Shown in pieces: positions 51,866-63,087 of a DNA stretch of 64,000 bases (position 1 is its first letter; every line of letters begins with the position of its first letter). The notes under the pieces were generated by a model. That model was not told the origin of the DNA. It did not search any database and saw only the letters and a program-made list of their open reading frames with translations. The position numbers and the translations under genes are program-made. Source of the DNA: Ephemerocybe angulata (taxonomy: Eukaryota > Basidiomycota > Agaricomycetes > Agaricales > Psathyrellaceae); NCBI GenBank assembly GCA_013368325.1, contig JAACJK010000063.1, positions 496,001 to 560,000 on the forward strand. Reading direction: 5' to 3'.

Positions 51866-54800
51866 ATAGAATCCAATCAAGGCTCGGTCAAGCCACCGCA
51901 AAGTGGGTGCACATATGTGCGCTCAAGGATTACATGCACAGTAGAATCCAATCAAGGCTCGGTCAAGCCACTGCCAGGTGGGTCCACAGATGTGCGCTCG
52001 AGGATTACACACAGAGTAAAATCCAATCAAGGCTCGGTCAAGCAACCGCAAAGTGGGTCCACATCTGTGCGCTCGAGGATTACACACAGAGTAAAATCCA
52101 ATCAAGGCTCGGTCAAGCAACCGCAAAGTGGGTCCACATCTGTGCGCTCGAGGATTACACACAGAGTAAAATCCAATCAAGGCTCGGTTAAGCCACCGCA
52201 AGGTGGGTCCACAGGTGTGCGCTCGAGGATTACACACACAGTACAATCCAATCAAGGCTCGGTCAAGCCACAGCAAGGTGGGTCCACATCTGTGTGCTCG
52301 AGGATTACACACACAGTAGAATCCAATCAAGGCTCGGTCAAGCCACCGCACGTTGGGTCCACATATGTGTGCTCGAGGATTACACACACAGTACAATCCA
52401 ATCAAGGCTTGGTCAAGCCACAGCAAGGTGGGTGCACATATGTGTGCTCGAGGATTACACACACAGTACAATCCAATCAAGGCTTGGTCAAGCCACAGCA
52501 AGGTGGGTGCACATATGTGTGCTCGAGGATTACACACACAGTACAATCCAATCAAGGCTTGGTCAAGCCACAGCAAGGTGGGTGCACATATGTGCGCTCG
52601 AGGATTACACACACAGTACAATCCAATCAAGGCTCGGTCAAGCCACTGCCAGGTGGGTCCACAGATGTGCGCTCGAGGATTACACACACAGCACAATCCA
52701 ATCAAGGCTCGGACAAGCCACCGCAAAGTGGGTGCACATATGTGCGCTCCAGGACTACACGCACAGTAGAATCCAATCAAGGCTCGGTCAAAGGATTACA
52801 CGCACAGTACAATCCAATCAAGGCTCGGTCAAGCCACTGCCAGGTGGGTCCACAGATGTGCGCTCGAGGATTACACACAGAGTAAAATCCAATCAAGGCT
52901 CGGTCAAGCAACCGCAAAGTGGGTCCACATCTGTGCGCTCAAGGATTACATGCACAGTAGAATCCAATCAAGGCTCGGTCAAGCCACTGCCAGGTGGGTC
53001 CACAGATGTGCGCTCGAGGATTACACACAGAGTAAAATCCAATCAAGGCTCGGTCAAGCAACCGCAAAGTGGGTCCACATCTGTGCGCTCGAGGATTACA
53101 CACAGAGTAAAATCCAATCAAGGCTCGGTCAAGCCACTGCCAGGTGGGTCCACAGATGTGCGCTCGAGGATTACACACAGAGTAAAATCCAATCAAGGCT
53201 CGGTCAAGCAACCGCAAAGTGGGTCCACATCTGTGCGCTCGAGGATTACACACAGAGTAAAATCCAATCAAGGCTCGGTTAAGCCACCGCAAGGTGGGCC
53301 CACAGGTGTGCGCTCGAGGATTACACACACAGTACAATCCAATCAAGGCTCGGTCAAGCCACAGCAAGGTGGGTCCACATCTGTGTGCTCGAGGATTACA
53401 CACACAGTAGAATCCAATCAAGGCTCGGTCAAGCCACCGCACGGTGGGTCCACATATGTGTGCTCGAGGATTACACACACAGTACAATCCAATCAAGGCT
53501 TGGTCAAGCCACAGCAAGGTGGGTGCACATATGTGTGCTCGAGGATTACACACACAGTACAATCCAATCAAGGCTTGGTCAAGCCACAGCAAGGTGGGTG
53601 CACATATGTGTGCTCGAGGATTACACACACAGTACAATCCAATCAAGGCTTGGTCAAGCCACAGCAAAGTGGGTGCACATATGTGTGCTCGAGGATTACA
53701 CACACAGTACAATCCAATCAAGGCTTGGTCAAGCCACAGCAAGGTGGGTGCACATATGTGCGCTCGAGGATTACACACACAGTACAATCCAATCAAGGCT
53801 CGGTCAAGCCACTGCCAGGTGGGTCCACAGATGTGCGCTTGAGGATTACACACACAGCACAATCCAATCAAGGCTCGGACAAGCCACCGCAAAGTGGGTG
53901 CACATATGTGCGCTCCAGGACTACACGCACAGTAGAATCCAATCAAGGCTCGGTCAAAGGATTACACGCACAGTACAATCCAATCAAGGCTCGGTCAAGC
54001 CACTGCCAGGTGGGTCCACAGATGTGCGCTCGAGGATTACACACAGAGTAAAATCCAATCAAGGCTCGGTCAAGCCACCGCAAGGTGGGTCCACAGATGT
54101 GGGCTCGAGGATTACACACACAGTACAATCCAATCAAGGCTTGGTCAAGCCACAGCAAGGTGGGTGCACATATGTGCGCTCGAGGATTACACACACAGTA
54201 CAATCGAATCAAGGCTCGGTCAAGCCACCGCAAAGTGGGTGCACATATGTGCGCTCGAGGATTACACACACAGTACAATCGAATCAAGGCTCGGTCAAGC
54301 CACCGCAAAGTGGGTGCACATATGTGCGCTCGAGGATTACACACACAGTAGCATCCAATCAAGGCTCGGTCAAGCCACCACAAGGTGGGTCCACATCTGT
54401 GCGCTCGAGGATTACACACACAGTACAATCCAATCAAGGCTCGGTCTAGCAACCGCAAAGTGGGTCCACATCTGTGCGCTCGAGGATTACACACACAGTA
54501 CAATCCAATCAAGGCTCGGTCAAGCAACCGGAAAGTGGGTCCACATCTGTGCGCTCGAGGATTACACACACAGTACAATCCAATCAAGGCTCGGTCGAGC
54601 CACTGCCAGGTGGGTCCACAGATGTGCGCTCGAGGATTACACACACAGTACAATCCAATCAAGGCTCGGTCAAGCCACTGCCAGGTGGCTCCACAGATGT
54701 GCGCTCGAGGATTACACACAGAGTAAAATCCAATCAAGGCTTGGTCAAGCCACCGCGAGGTGGGTCGACAGATGTGCGCTCGAGGACTACACACACAGTA

Positions 54801-54960
54801 CAATCCAATCAAGGCTCGGTCAAGCCACTGCCAGGTGGGTCCACAGATGTGCGCTCGAGGATTACACACACAGCAAAATCCAATCAAGGCTCGGACAAGC
54901 CACCGCAAAGTGGGTGCCCATATGTGTGCTCGAAGATTACACACATAGTACAATCCAGGT
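51866..54960. repeat. Satellite family 2, right part
   Basis: About 41 units of the same 75-bp family resume right after the hAT copy. A block near 51917-52885 is repeated near 52960-54051 (offset about 1,170 bp in its second half). Here ACACACAGAGTAAAATCC variants are frequent and the GATCTTGCTATAGGGA marker is absent. Units decay toward the right edge (CGAAGATTACACACATAGTA at about 54930), ending in TTTCTCCGGGAAATGAAGGGG. Confidence 0.93.
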
Positions 54961-55209
54961 TTCTCCGGGAAATGAAGGGGTTTCTTTCTGCAAAAAGGCT
55001 TTCATCACAATGTCGGTTTGATGTAGGTGCCCATATGGGCATTCGAGGATTATCCGCACAACACCATCCAAGCAATCTAGAGAATCCATGGAGATTGCTT
55101 CCAATGATGGAGCTCCGTGCAACCACTGTGTACGGGGTGTAGACATATGCTCTCACAACACACGAACAAGCCTACGTCTTGCCTGCGTCTGTTAAGGCGA
55201 CGTTGTAGA

Positions 55210-55580
55210 GAATACCTTTGTTTGCTAAGATTCTAGAGTTAATAGTATTCCTGACAATTTTGGGTATTTTATACCATTTTATGGCAATGCTCTATGAGCT
55301 CAGGAAGGACTTGTACAAATCCGCCGGTTTTCGGCTGCCCGAGAACGAAAACTATCACGCTGACTCAGATTAGAAAACTTCGGGCTCTCTACAAGACTAT
55401 TCTAGCCTAGTTCATATTTCTAAGAGTATATCTGATTTCCTCCGATTTTATTGATACACAGGAAGGACTCAGAAACGAGTTAATGAGGAGCGGAGCTTAC
55501 GTGAGCGACAAGGCGGGTACATGGCTGACAAAGCCGCGTGATGTGATGGCTCGGCGATCGCCGAGATGGATTGGGATAGG
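55210..55580 (+). repeat. Dispersed repeat, copy 2
   Basis: Colinear with 22240-22620: AAATCCGCCGG, TATATCTGATTT, ACTCAGAAACGAGTTAATG, GTGAGCGACAAGGCG, GGCTGACAAAGCCGCGTGA and CTCGGCGATCGCCGAGA. It directly follows the right edge of satellite family 2. The downstream 0.9 kb (55580-56470) has donor- and acceptor-like sites but no convincing protein. Confidence 0.6.
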
Positions 55581-56743
55581 GTTGGACCTCAACGGCGACG
55601 ACGCTGGCTTAGACTCGATAGGTAAGCGTTCACTTCTGATTCTGTGCGCTAACTGTGGGGCTACAGGTACTATAGGTACACGGAGGAGGACTGGCAGGGA
55701 CGGAACGGGTCGAACGGGCAGACGGACCTACGAGGGAAGTCTCGTAGGGTTCAGGGACTCGATCGCGTCGGAAACGCAAGAATCGACCTGGAGGGCGTTA
55801 AAAGGTGGCTGATCACACAGGTAAAGTCCGATGGGGGGCTACTATTCAGTAAGTACACAGGGCTTTTGGTATATATGCCAAGTACAAACGCGAAGATATG
55901 AGAGGGTCGAAAGACTGGGAACGGTCCAACGGGGAACGGAACGCCGGGCACAAATCAGGTGGGTCTCTCGTTGTTATTGTTCTAGCTTACGGCGAGCTTT
56001 AAAGAAGCTAGATTTTTCCAGGAGGCATGGAGGGTTCGTGCTGCCGACGCACGGCACCCTCTATCACACGCAGCCCTTAACACGCGCCAAACGCGACACA
56101 TATCGGGTGACTGCCCCACAGGCTCGGCAGACTCCGTTCTGCATAATAAACGGGTGGCTCGGGAAGGCGATGGAGGATGCGCGTACACTGGCAGGAAGGG
56201 AGGTAGCAAGTGGGGGCTCGGCGTATTGGTGAGTCCGTCTACTTGGGCCCGTCGCGGCTCGCTAACCGGCTGTACTGGATATCGGGGCTGGGCTCGCTGG
56301 GATCTCTCGGTGCGACGAAGCACCAGGTGGGCTCGAAGGTTGGGCGTAGGGCAAGGCGGAATCCCCGAGGGTTCCGAGGCAAGACGGCAGGCGCAAGACT
56401 GTGAGGGCACCCGACGCACCAGCTCTTTTTGGGTAGGAGGCGCCAACGGGGAACGTCGTTAGACGTTCTCACCTAGTTAGTACTAGGTAGCACGACGACC
56501 GCTGGTGTAGGTAGTTCGTTAAGAAATCCATTGGTTTTGCCTCAGTTCCGGTGCGCGAGTGGGCGCTTATCTAGGCGCCACACGCGGGCTACCGAATACG
56601 GGACGGGTCTCAGGCTAACGAGCACTCGCTCTGATCAGAAGTCTTTCTACGTTACTTGGTGCTTGTGCTAACGAACTGCGCCGCTTCGGCCCTCGCGCTC
56701 GATTGCGGGAGGGTTTGGAGGGTAACTCGGAAGATAGAGTGTG

Positions 56744-56762
56744 AAAAAAAAAAAAAAAAAAA
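56744..56762 (+). other. 19-bp A homopolymer
   Basis: A run of 19 A on the plus strand, 130 bp past the 3' end of the minus-strand gene that ends at 56891. It could be the 3' tail of an old retroposed sequence on the plus strand, or simple slippage. The stretch 55580-56743 before it holds no supported gene. Confidence 0.6.
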
Positions 56763-56890
56763 GCCAAAACTGTAAGGAGGAGGAGCACAGGCGAATAAAT
56801 TAAGGCGAAAATGAAAATATGAAATATACTGTTGGAATCGCTCGAGTACAACACAGCGCATTACACAGGTATAACTTATAAAATGCATAT

Positions 56891-59416
56891 TTAAACGGGT
56901 CCACTATGTCCATTAATAAGTATCTTCAGAGAACCCCCACCACTGCCCAAAGTCGTTGAGTGGGTGTATTGCGAATCAGGTGTAACGGACCATATGCTGT
57001 CCGCATCGCATGAGGGGATCCAATAAAGGGATCGGAACATGATTTCCCAAACTGCTGCCCGAACCATTCGAAACATGGTATTGGAGAGCTCCTGCGAGAG
57101 TTGCCGCCAGCGTCCATAGTATGCTGAGCCACAATGTTGGAGGAACTGCGAGGAATTCACACCGTGAGGTGGGAACAGGATATTAAACGCCCGAGCCCAT
57201 TCGTCGTATGTCGCGTGCTTCCATTGGTATTGGCGGAATATGTTCCCAAGGTCATCCTGGTTACCGACGTCAAGGCTATAGACGCTCGGGCTGTTGAAGT
57301 TGAGTAAGACGTTCGAAATCCCATCCTTGCTCTTTGGTGCCACTTGAAGAATGTCGGTAATGAATGAAAACGTCACTTCATTTACGTATTGGCGAACGAC
57401 TTGATCTTCCAGAAAGTCCGGCCTCCGTTCCCCCAAATTAATGTCAGGGTAGTGGTCCATATACGGCGTGGCAACGCCGGTACATCCTGGGTGTTCGATG
57501 ACGGGAGTCGAGCATTGGAAAACGGGGTGGCCATCCGGGGCAGGACGAGAGGGGTGGGGGCCGTTTACGTCGTACTGGCGCACCCTGAATGCATGAGCAA
57601 CAGCCGAGACATTATCCCCAAGGTCTCGAATAATGTCTCGCTCGCGTAGGTAGTGACAAGGTTCGACCATGTCGAACCATGCGCCTCGTCCTAATCCGTA
57701 GCCGGTGACCTCCTCTAAAAAGACGGCTCCGGCGCATTGGGAGGCTGGATAGCGGAGTGTGGCGTAAAGGTTCATCTCTGCTGCGAAGAAGGACTGCAGG
57801 AGCCATGCGATGGTTACTGTAACAAGCAGTGAATTCTGCTTCTGAATGGAAAGGCTGTCGGGATGTCCTCGCTGCTCTTCAATAAAGTAATCAAATGCAT
57901 ACGCGCGGTATGCCCTCCATCTCCTGAGATATCGATTCACTAATCAATTCATTTGTGTATCCAAGTCCAAAATGCACTCACCAAAGAACGTCTGTGGCAA
58001 AAATGAGACAGGCGTCGGATATGATATTGGTATCAATATCGAGAAGCGCCTTCTTCGCCAGGTGTAGCGGCCTCCGAACAGTAGCTCGCGAAGAGACGGG
58101 CCTCGCACCCTCCAAACATTCCCGAGCAAGGGCTTCGAGGAAAGACATCGCTTTGTACTTCCTCCTGATCATATCGAGGCCGGTGAGTGTCTCGATAAGG
58201 CCTCCGTGCTCTGTAAACGCCTTCAGCTTCGGGTCCGTGGAGTATAGGTCTACAACGGTAGGCTGTCCCGTAGATCCCTTATCAATGCCCCCTTCGTCCA
58301 CCATATGAAATCCAGCGGCATCCGTGAGATGCGATATCATTCGAGGTTGGTAATCGGGGCTGTGCGTATCCAGCGTCTCGCCTGTGAGCTCTTCGTAAAC
58401 CATAGAGTGGTAGTCTTTAGCCCAGACGGCGCATCGATGTCCGGCATTCACGTCCACGCCGACTTCAATGGTCCAGGTTCCTTCTGACTGCTCAGCATTA
58501 TCGATGCTCGCGAGTGAGATATGATTGGATGATAGATAGGCGAGGAGGGTGTCATGGCTTGCGTTGAGACTGAATTCGTGAAGTGGGGACCGTTGCGGAA
58601 TAACATGAACGAAGGATAAACCATGGAGCCACGGAACATTGGTGGAGTCGGCGTGACGGCGTATAGCTTCAGATAGATATGGAAGATACTCGGATGGTAA
58701 CCTAGCCAGCGTCATATATTGGTCCTGGTCCGCACTGTGTGTAAGCGACGTGAAGCAGAGCGGGTCGCCACTTGCAATTAGGTCAGCGATGGCAGGGATA
58801 ATAACATGGTCCCAAATGATTCGATATTCGTGAGGCTTGATGTCGTGCGTCTTCCGAGCGTCGTCGTACAGTCCGGGGATTAGGATCACGATGGAGTTGC
58901 CATCGTCAAAGGTAGCGAACCCAGTGTTGGGTATTGCGTGCAGTGGGGCGGTGAAGGAGCGCTAGAGGGGAATGAGTACCCAATATACACACGGAGAGAT
59001 CAGATTGGACTCACCCCGGACGTGCTCCACGTGTGGTAAGTATAGCAATTGTTGCGGATGGATCGCTCTCCAGAAAGGTCCTGCGATAGGAGCAGATCTG
59101 CCCCTCTCACAGCGATGTTCTCGGAGACACCAATAATGGCGCCGTAGAATCTTGTAACTGTCCTCGCAGATCGATCATACATATGATTGCGGGAGAGATT
59201 TAGTAGCGCGAGATAGTCATGCCCCACTCCACATCCAACCAAGAGGGCTAAGTCCTTATCTCTTTCATTTATATGAAGCCAGTCGGCAGCCTCCACCAGT
59301 GACTCCAAGGTGAAGAGGCGCATTGGTGGTGTATTGCTATCGCTGTGGTCGGGGGGCTCGTCGAGGAATGACGGAAAGATTCGAGGACTCTCCAGTTGGG
59401 GTATCGTGGTGGCCAT
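56891..59416 (-). CDS. Unknown three-exon protein (about 804 aa), family present in two copies in this window
   Basis: Exons 59015-59416, 57982-58961 and 56891-57923 join in phase (introns 53 and 58 bp) to about 804 aa. The ATG at 59416 has a better context (GCCATGGCC) than the one at 59437. The N-terminal part has LLVGCGVGHDYLALLNLSRN, the middle SIVILIPGLYDDARK and WTIEVGVDVNAGHRCAVWAKDY, and the C-terminal third AVFLEEVTGYGLGRGAWFDM, YQWKHATYDEWARAFNILFPP and MFRSLYWIPS. I do not recognise a domain; no signal peptide or membrane segment is obvious. A paralogue lies at 63088-64000 on the same strand. The gene appears intact. Confidence 0.75.
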
Positions 59417-59876
59417 GGCGTCGTTTTGGAGAAACAAGGGAGTATTTTGGATGGAATGTTAGGACTGGGTGGTACGTTGGATGGCGCGCTGAATGATGTT
59501 CTCTCCGCCATTCCAACTTATATCGTAGCATTAAAGTTGATATCACTGTCCGTGATAGGGGACGGGAAATATCTCAGAAAGGACATATATGCGTCCATTC
59601 AATGGCTGGTATCATCATACATAGGCTATCGCATATATGGCCTACATTAATACACACTGACATATGATGCGATCTCGATTGGCACTCCTCCTTCATGCGA
59701 GACAGCGCTCTGAGACGTCGCCTACCAGTTACGGAGTTGGGCCACGGCACCTTCACACCTACCTACCAGTACACAGAACTGTGCGTGAGGTGCTTAGTAA
59801 ATGGACTGTACTATCCTGTTGGGATGATTCCTCGCCGCTTACGGGCTTGTGTGAACAGATGACATATGTGGATTTA

Positions 59877-60742
59877 TCATGGCCTAAACGGCTCTAACTA
59901 TGGCAAGTAGTCTAACAGCGCATACCCTTAGGAAAGCCCTCCGTCGTCCGACTTGAGCCGTTAGCAGTTCATGAGCTATGAAACGAGAATAAGCTACTAT
60001 GAGACCGTCGCCAGAACTAATGACTCACCTGGTATACGTGTCGAGCCTCGTCATCAGACATATCGTTGTAGATGAAGATATCCAGTCGCTGGCTGAGAAA
60101 CCGAGTCTTCCATTCTATGTCGGCGACTTCACGAATAGGGGCGCCCGGGACTTGCTTGAAGTATATTGCCTTCTTGGATGAGCTTGTGAATGGCCTTAGA
60201 TAGGTACACCCAGCCGAACAATAAATTACTTACGATGATATGTCTGCAGCGGTCGAATGTCGAATGTCAGATGGAGATCTATAGTAAGACTGGAATCGCG
60301 CTTACAAGGAATCTTCAGGCGAAGGAAAAAACGGTTGATGATTAGTAGCAGCCTTTAAAAGATAGATATCCGTGACGTACCTGCCCCGAGAGAAACCTAT
60401 TCCCTGTTAGTACTAACCGAACGGTGGAACGGCGACATCTCACAATTTAATAGTCCCAATACGCTGCCCGCCATCAATAATGATCATCCTATTGCCTTCT
60501 CCGCTCTCCTTTCCTAATCATTGGAGTCTGGATATGAGCGCCCATGGATTCTGGTCAAGGAGATACATACGTAGAACAATAGATCCAATCGGGTAGTTGT
60601 CATTGAGAGACTGAACATACAGTTTCCGCAAGCGGACCGGCCATACTTTACTCGGAAGGCCCTTGTCTACGCCAATAGATCGAGACTCTAAAAGGGCTAC
60701 ATACTCCTTAGACCAGATAACAAAAAGTGAAGTACGGCGCAC
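59877..60742 (-). CDS. DUF262-like (GmrSD-related) protein, short or truncated
   Basis: Reading down the minus strand: VWPVRLRKLYVQSLNDNYPI followed by GSIVL (60640-60570), a donor (GTATGT), then MIIIDGGQRIGTIK (about 60480-60440), later EVADIEWKTRFLSQRLDIFI and YNDMSDDEARHVYQ (60140-60029), then HELLTAQVGRRRAFLR and LEPFRP before TGA 59877. This order (VW...R.YVQSL..NYPIGSIVL, then a DG-QR motif, then a nucleotidyltransferase-like tail) is that of DUF262 proteins. The catalytic DGQQR is DGGQR here. Exon borders between 60430 and 60150 are not settled, the start is uncertain, and the protein is shorter than usual for the family. Related bacterial proteins are nucleases that restrict modified DNA; the fungal role is unknown. 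Confidence 0.5.
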
Positions 60743-61304
60743 GGACCCATAATATATTCCACATTCTTCACGTGAAGACTCCCTCGGGGTGTGTGTTCAG
60801 CGGGCATGGTGAAGAAAGTAAATCAATGAACGAGACAGGCGCAAGGGTCGATGATAGAAGGCGGAAAAGGGAAGGGGATAGACGCTGTAATATACATCCT
60901 AGTAATGGCCTGATTTACTCGGACATCTGCGAGCTTATCATGGACCCCCTGTATTTCGGAGGCCATGAATGGCTCCTACTAAAGCGGTACATTGATGACA
61001 CGTTTTGCACGGTCACAAGCCATGTATATTCGCCGGGAACATTCCAATCTGATGGCTGCATTCCTCACGCTCAATTCGCTTCAATTCGTCATGAATGGAA
61101 GCGTCTTTTGGAGAGTGTGCCCCTGGGCTAGCCTCTTTGACGCACTGGAAGAATGATGAGCCTTTGAGCAACCGAGATAGGTCCGCTGTGGCTTTACACG
61201 CCACATACGCACCGATCGCAGACCCCTGTCCTCCTGCTTCCCCCTTCGGATTTCTGGTCATCGTGCCCCGGCCTCCGAATCAATTTTTCCCACCCAATGC
61301 TTGA

Positions 61305-62296
61305 TTGTTTCTTAACAGACTCCCGCTGCATTACCCAATGATCTCTCCCCGGTTACTACGGTGTCCGAAAGGGACATGGATTGATTTTCACGCGCGAGCG
61401 GCGATGGCCCTTAGTGGCTGTGTATGGTACCATAAGGCTGGGCGTGACAAGGGCGTGAATTCCCTGGCGTCTCCTGTGTGGGTAGGAGAGATGAAGGGTG
61501 TTCATGTTGCTTGTAGGACCAGAAGGGTGTACTATATCATTATAGAGTGCTTAATTCTACCTATATGTTGTGTGCCAACCGGGCAGGGCTACTGGGGAAA
61601 GGTGGTTTTGTGTCTGGTCATGAAGAGCTCGATGCTCGTGTTGCAAGACCCCAAAGGTCACAGTCATTTCTTATTTCACTACTTGTTGACGTGCAAATAA
61701 TGATTCTTATACTCTCCAATCTTAGGTTTAAGTCCGAACGTTCCAAAATCACGATTTGTATAGTTGAACAGGATGGGCGCCTAATATTTGGACAGCCAAA
61801 TTTACGTGGCCGGCTATCTAATCGGTCGAGATATTGATACGGCGCAGGTGAGAATCAACCATGTCCCTAAAGATGGACCACCCATGGAGGGCTACAAACA
61901 GGGGCCTGCCAATGGAATTGTGAAGATCGTCATCAACTCGACGGCCTCAGCTGATCCGAAACGAAAAGTTGCACTTGTTCGACTTGATGCTCCATAGGTG
62001 CGTCCGTACAATCTGTACTTCCGAGATTGCAGTACTAAAATAATGGTATTATCACTAATTTACAGCCCAGAGCAGTCGTACGGGCTAGGAGACGATGACT
62101 GGAGTGGAATTGAGAGCTTCGTTGATCAGCATAAGTGCAACAGTATCTGCCGGGCGCTTGATCTCCCTGATGTCGATTCACTCTGGGAAGAATTCGGACC
62201 GGACTCTGACAGTTCAAACCTCGCATCCGTGAAGATTGAAGTACAGATACAGGAGACTCCTGAGAATGATGGGGCGCATGGCGATGCTGAGTAGGT
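61305..62296 (+). other. Possible small gene or remnant, not resolved
   Basis: Stretches of protein-like sequence occur on the plus strand: IYVAGYLIGRDIDTAQVRIN to VALVRLDAP (ending at a TAG, 61997), then, after an acceptor-like TTTACAG at about 62066, PEQSYGLGDDDWSGIESFVD, CRALDLPDVDSLWEEFGPDS and an acidic tail ending at TAG 62294. An in-frame stop separates them unless an unseen splice exists. Upstream text to 61305 is less convincing. No domain recognised. Confidence 0.3.
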
Positions 62297-62475
62297 ACTC
62301 GGGCACATATCATGAGCACCGCATTAGCGCTCGCTCGATATTTCTTGTGATCCGTTGAAACGGGGCTTGGATTCTCATGTAAACAGGCATCAGTTCAAAT
62401 AATCTTACATGTTCTGGCCATATTTGTTCTGTGATATAAGTCTCATTTACACCCGACAGCCCGTGTTAGAGAAAG

Positions 62476-62528
62476 GTGACGTCGACGAAAGCCGCAGGCT
62501 TGAAGCCTGCGGCTTTCGTTGACGTCAC
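62476..62528. repeat. Perfect-looking 26-bp-arm hairpin
   Basis: GTGACGTCGACGAAAGCCGC then AGGCTT pairs with AAGCCTGCGGCTTTCGTTGA then CGTCAC, with one G/T mismatch and no loop to speak of. It would form a strong cruciform or RNA hairpin. It lies between genes and carries GACGTC ends like the hairpin units at 24.2 kb. Confidence 0.8.
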
Positions 62529-63087
62529 TTGGCCACTCTCATCTTTGGAAGTCTCTGGGAACCTTTATTAGGACATATATACCCCTCCTAGATATTCTCT
62601 AGTACTTACATTGTCTTAGCGAAGTCGAGAGGTGACAGGATTCACTAACCAAGAACCCAGATCCTGTCCCCACCATACACAGCCACTAAGGGCCATCGCC
62701 GCTCGTGAAAATCCATCCATGTCCCTCTCGGACACCGTACGTATCAGGTCTTGCGATTTTGCACAACATATACCCAGCTGAGGCTCTGTATATCAGGAAA
62801 GGGGGTGCTCATATGATACCATTCTCGTCTATAGACCTTAATGCCTGTGGCCGCTCCCCAGTATGGATGATACGGGCTCCACCTTCCTTTCGAACCTCGT
62901 AGAACTTGCTTCTTCTAGACTACCTACAATATACTGCGTACCTATAAAAATCGCGGGATCGCGCGGTAGAAAATAGCCGTTGTATCCTCACCAGAGGGCG
63001 TACACTATTACTTGGACTCGCAGGAGAAATTAAAATAGATATACATGAGATATATATATAAAAGTCCAACTCCTACAGCCATCAGAT
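62529..63087. other. Intergenic, no supported gene
   Basis: AT-rich tracts (63035-63065, ATATATATATAAAAG) and no convincing reading frame. It separates the hairpin from the 3' end of the paralogue gene. Confidence 0.4.

Noticed and set aside
37545..54960. CRISPR-like array
   Set aside because: The repeats are contiguous with no unique spacers, and the genome is eukaryotic.
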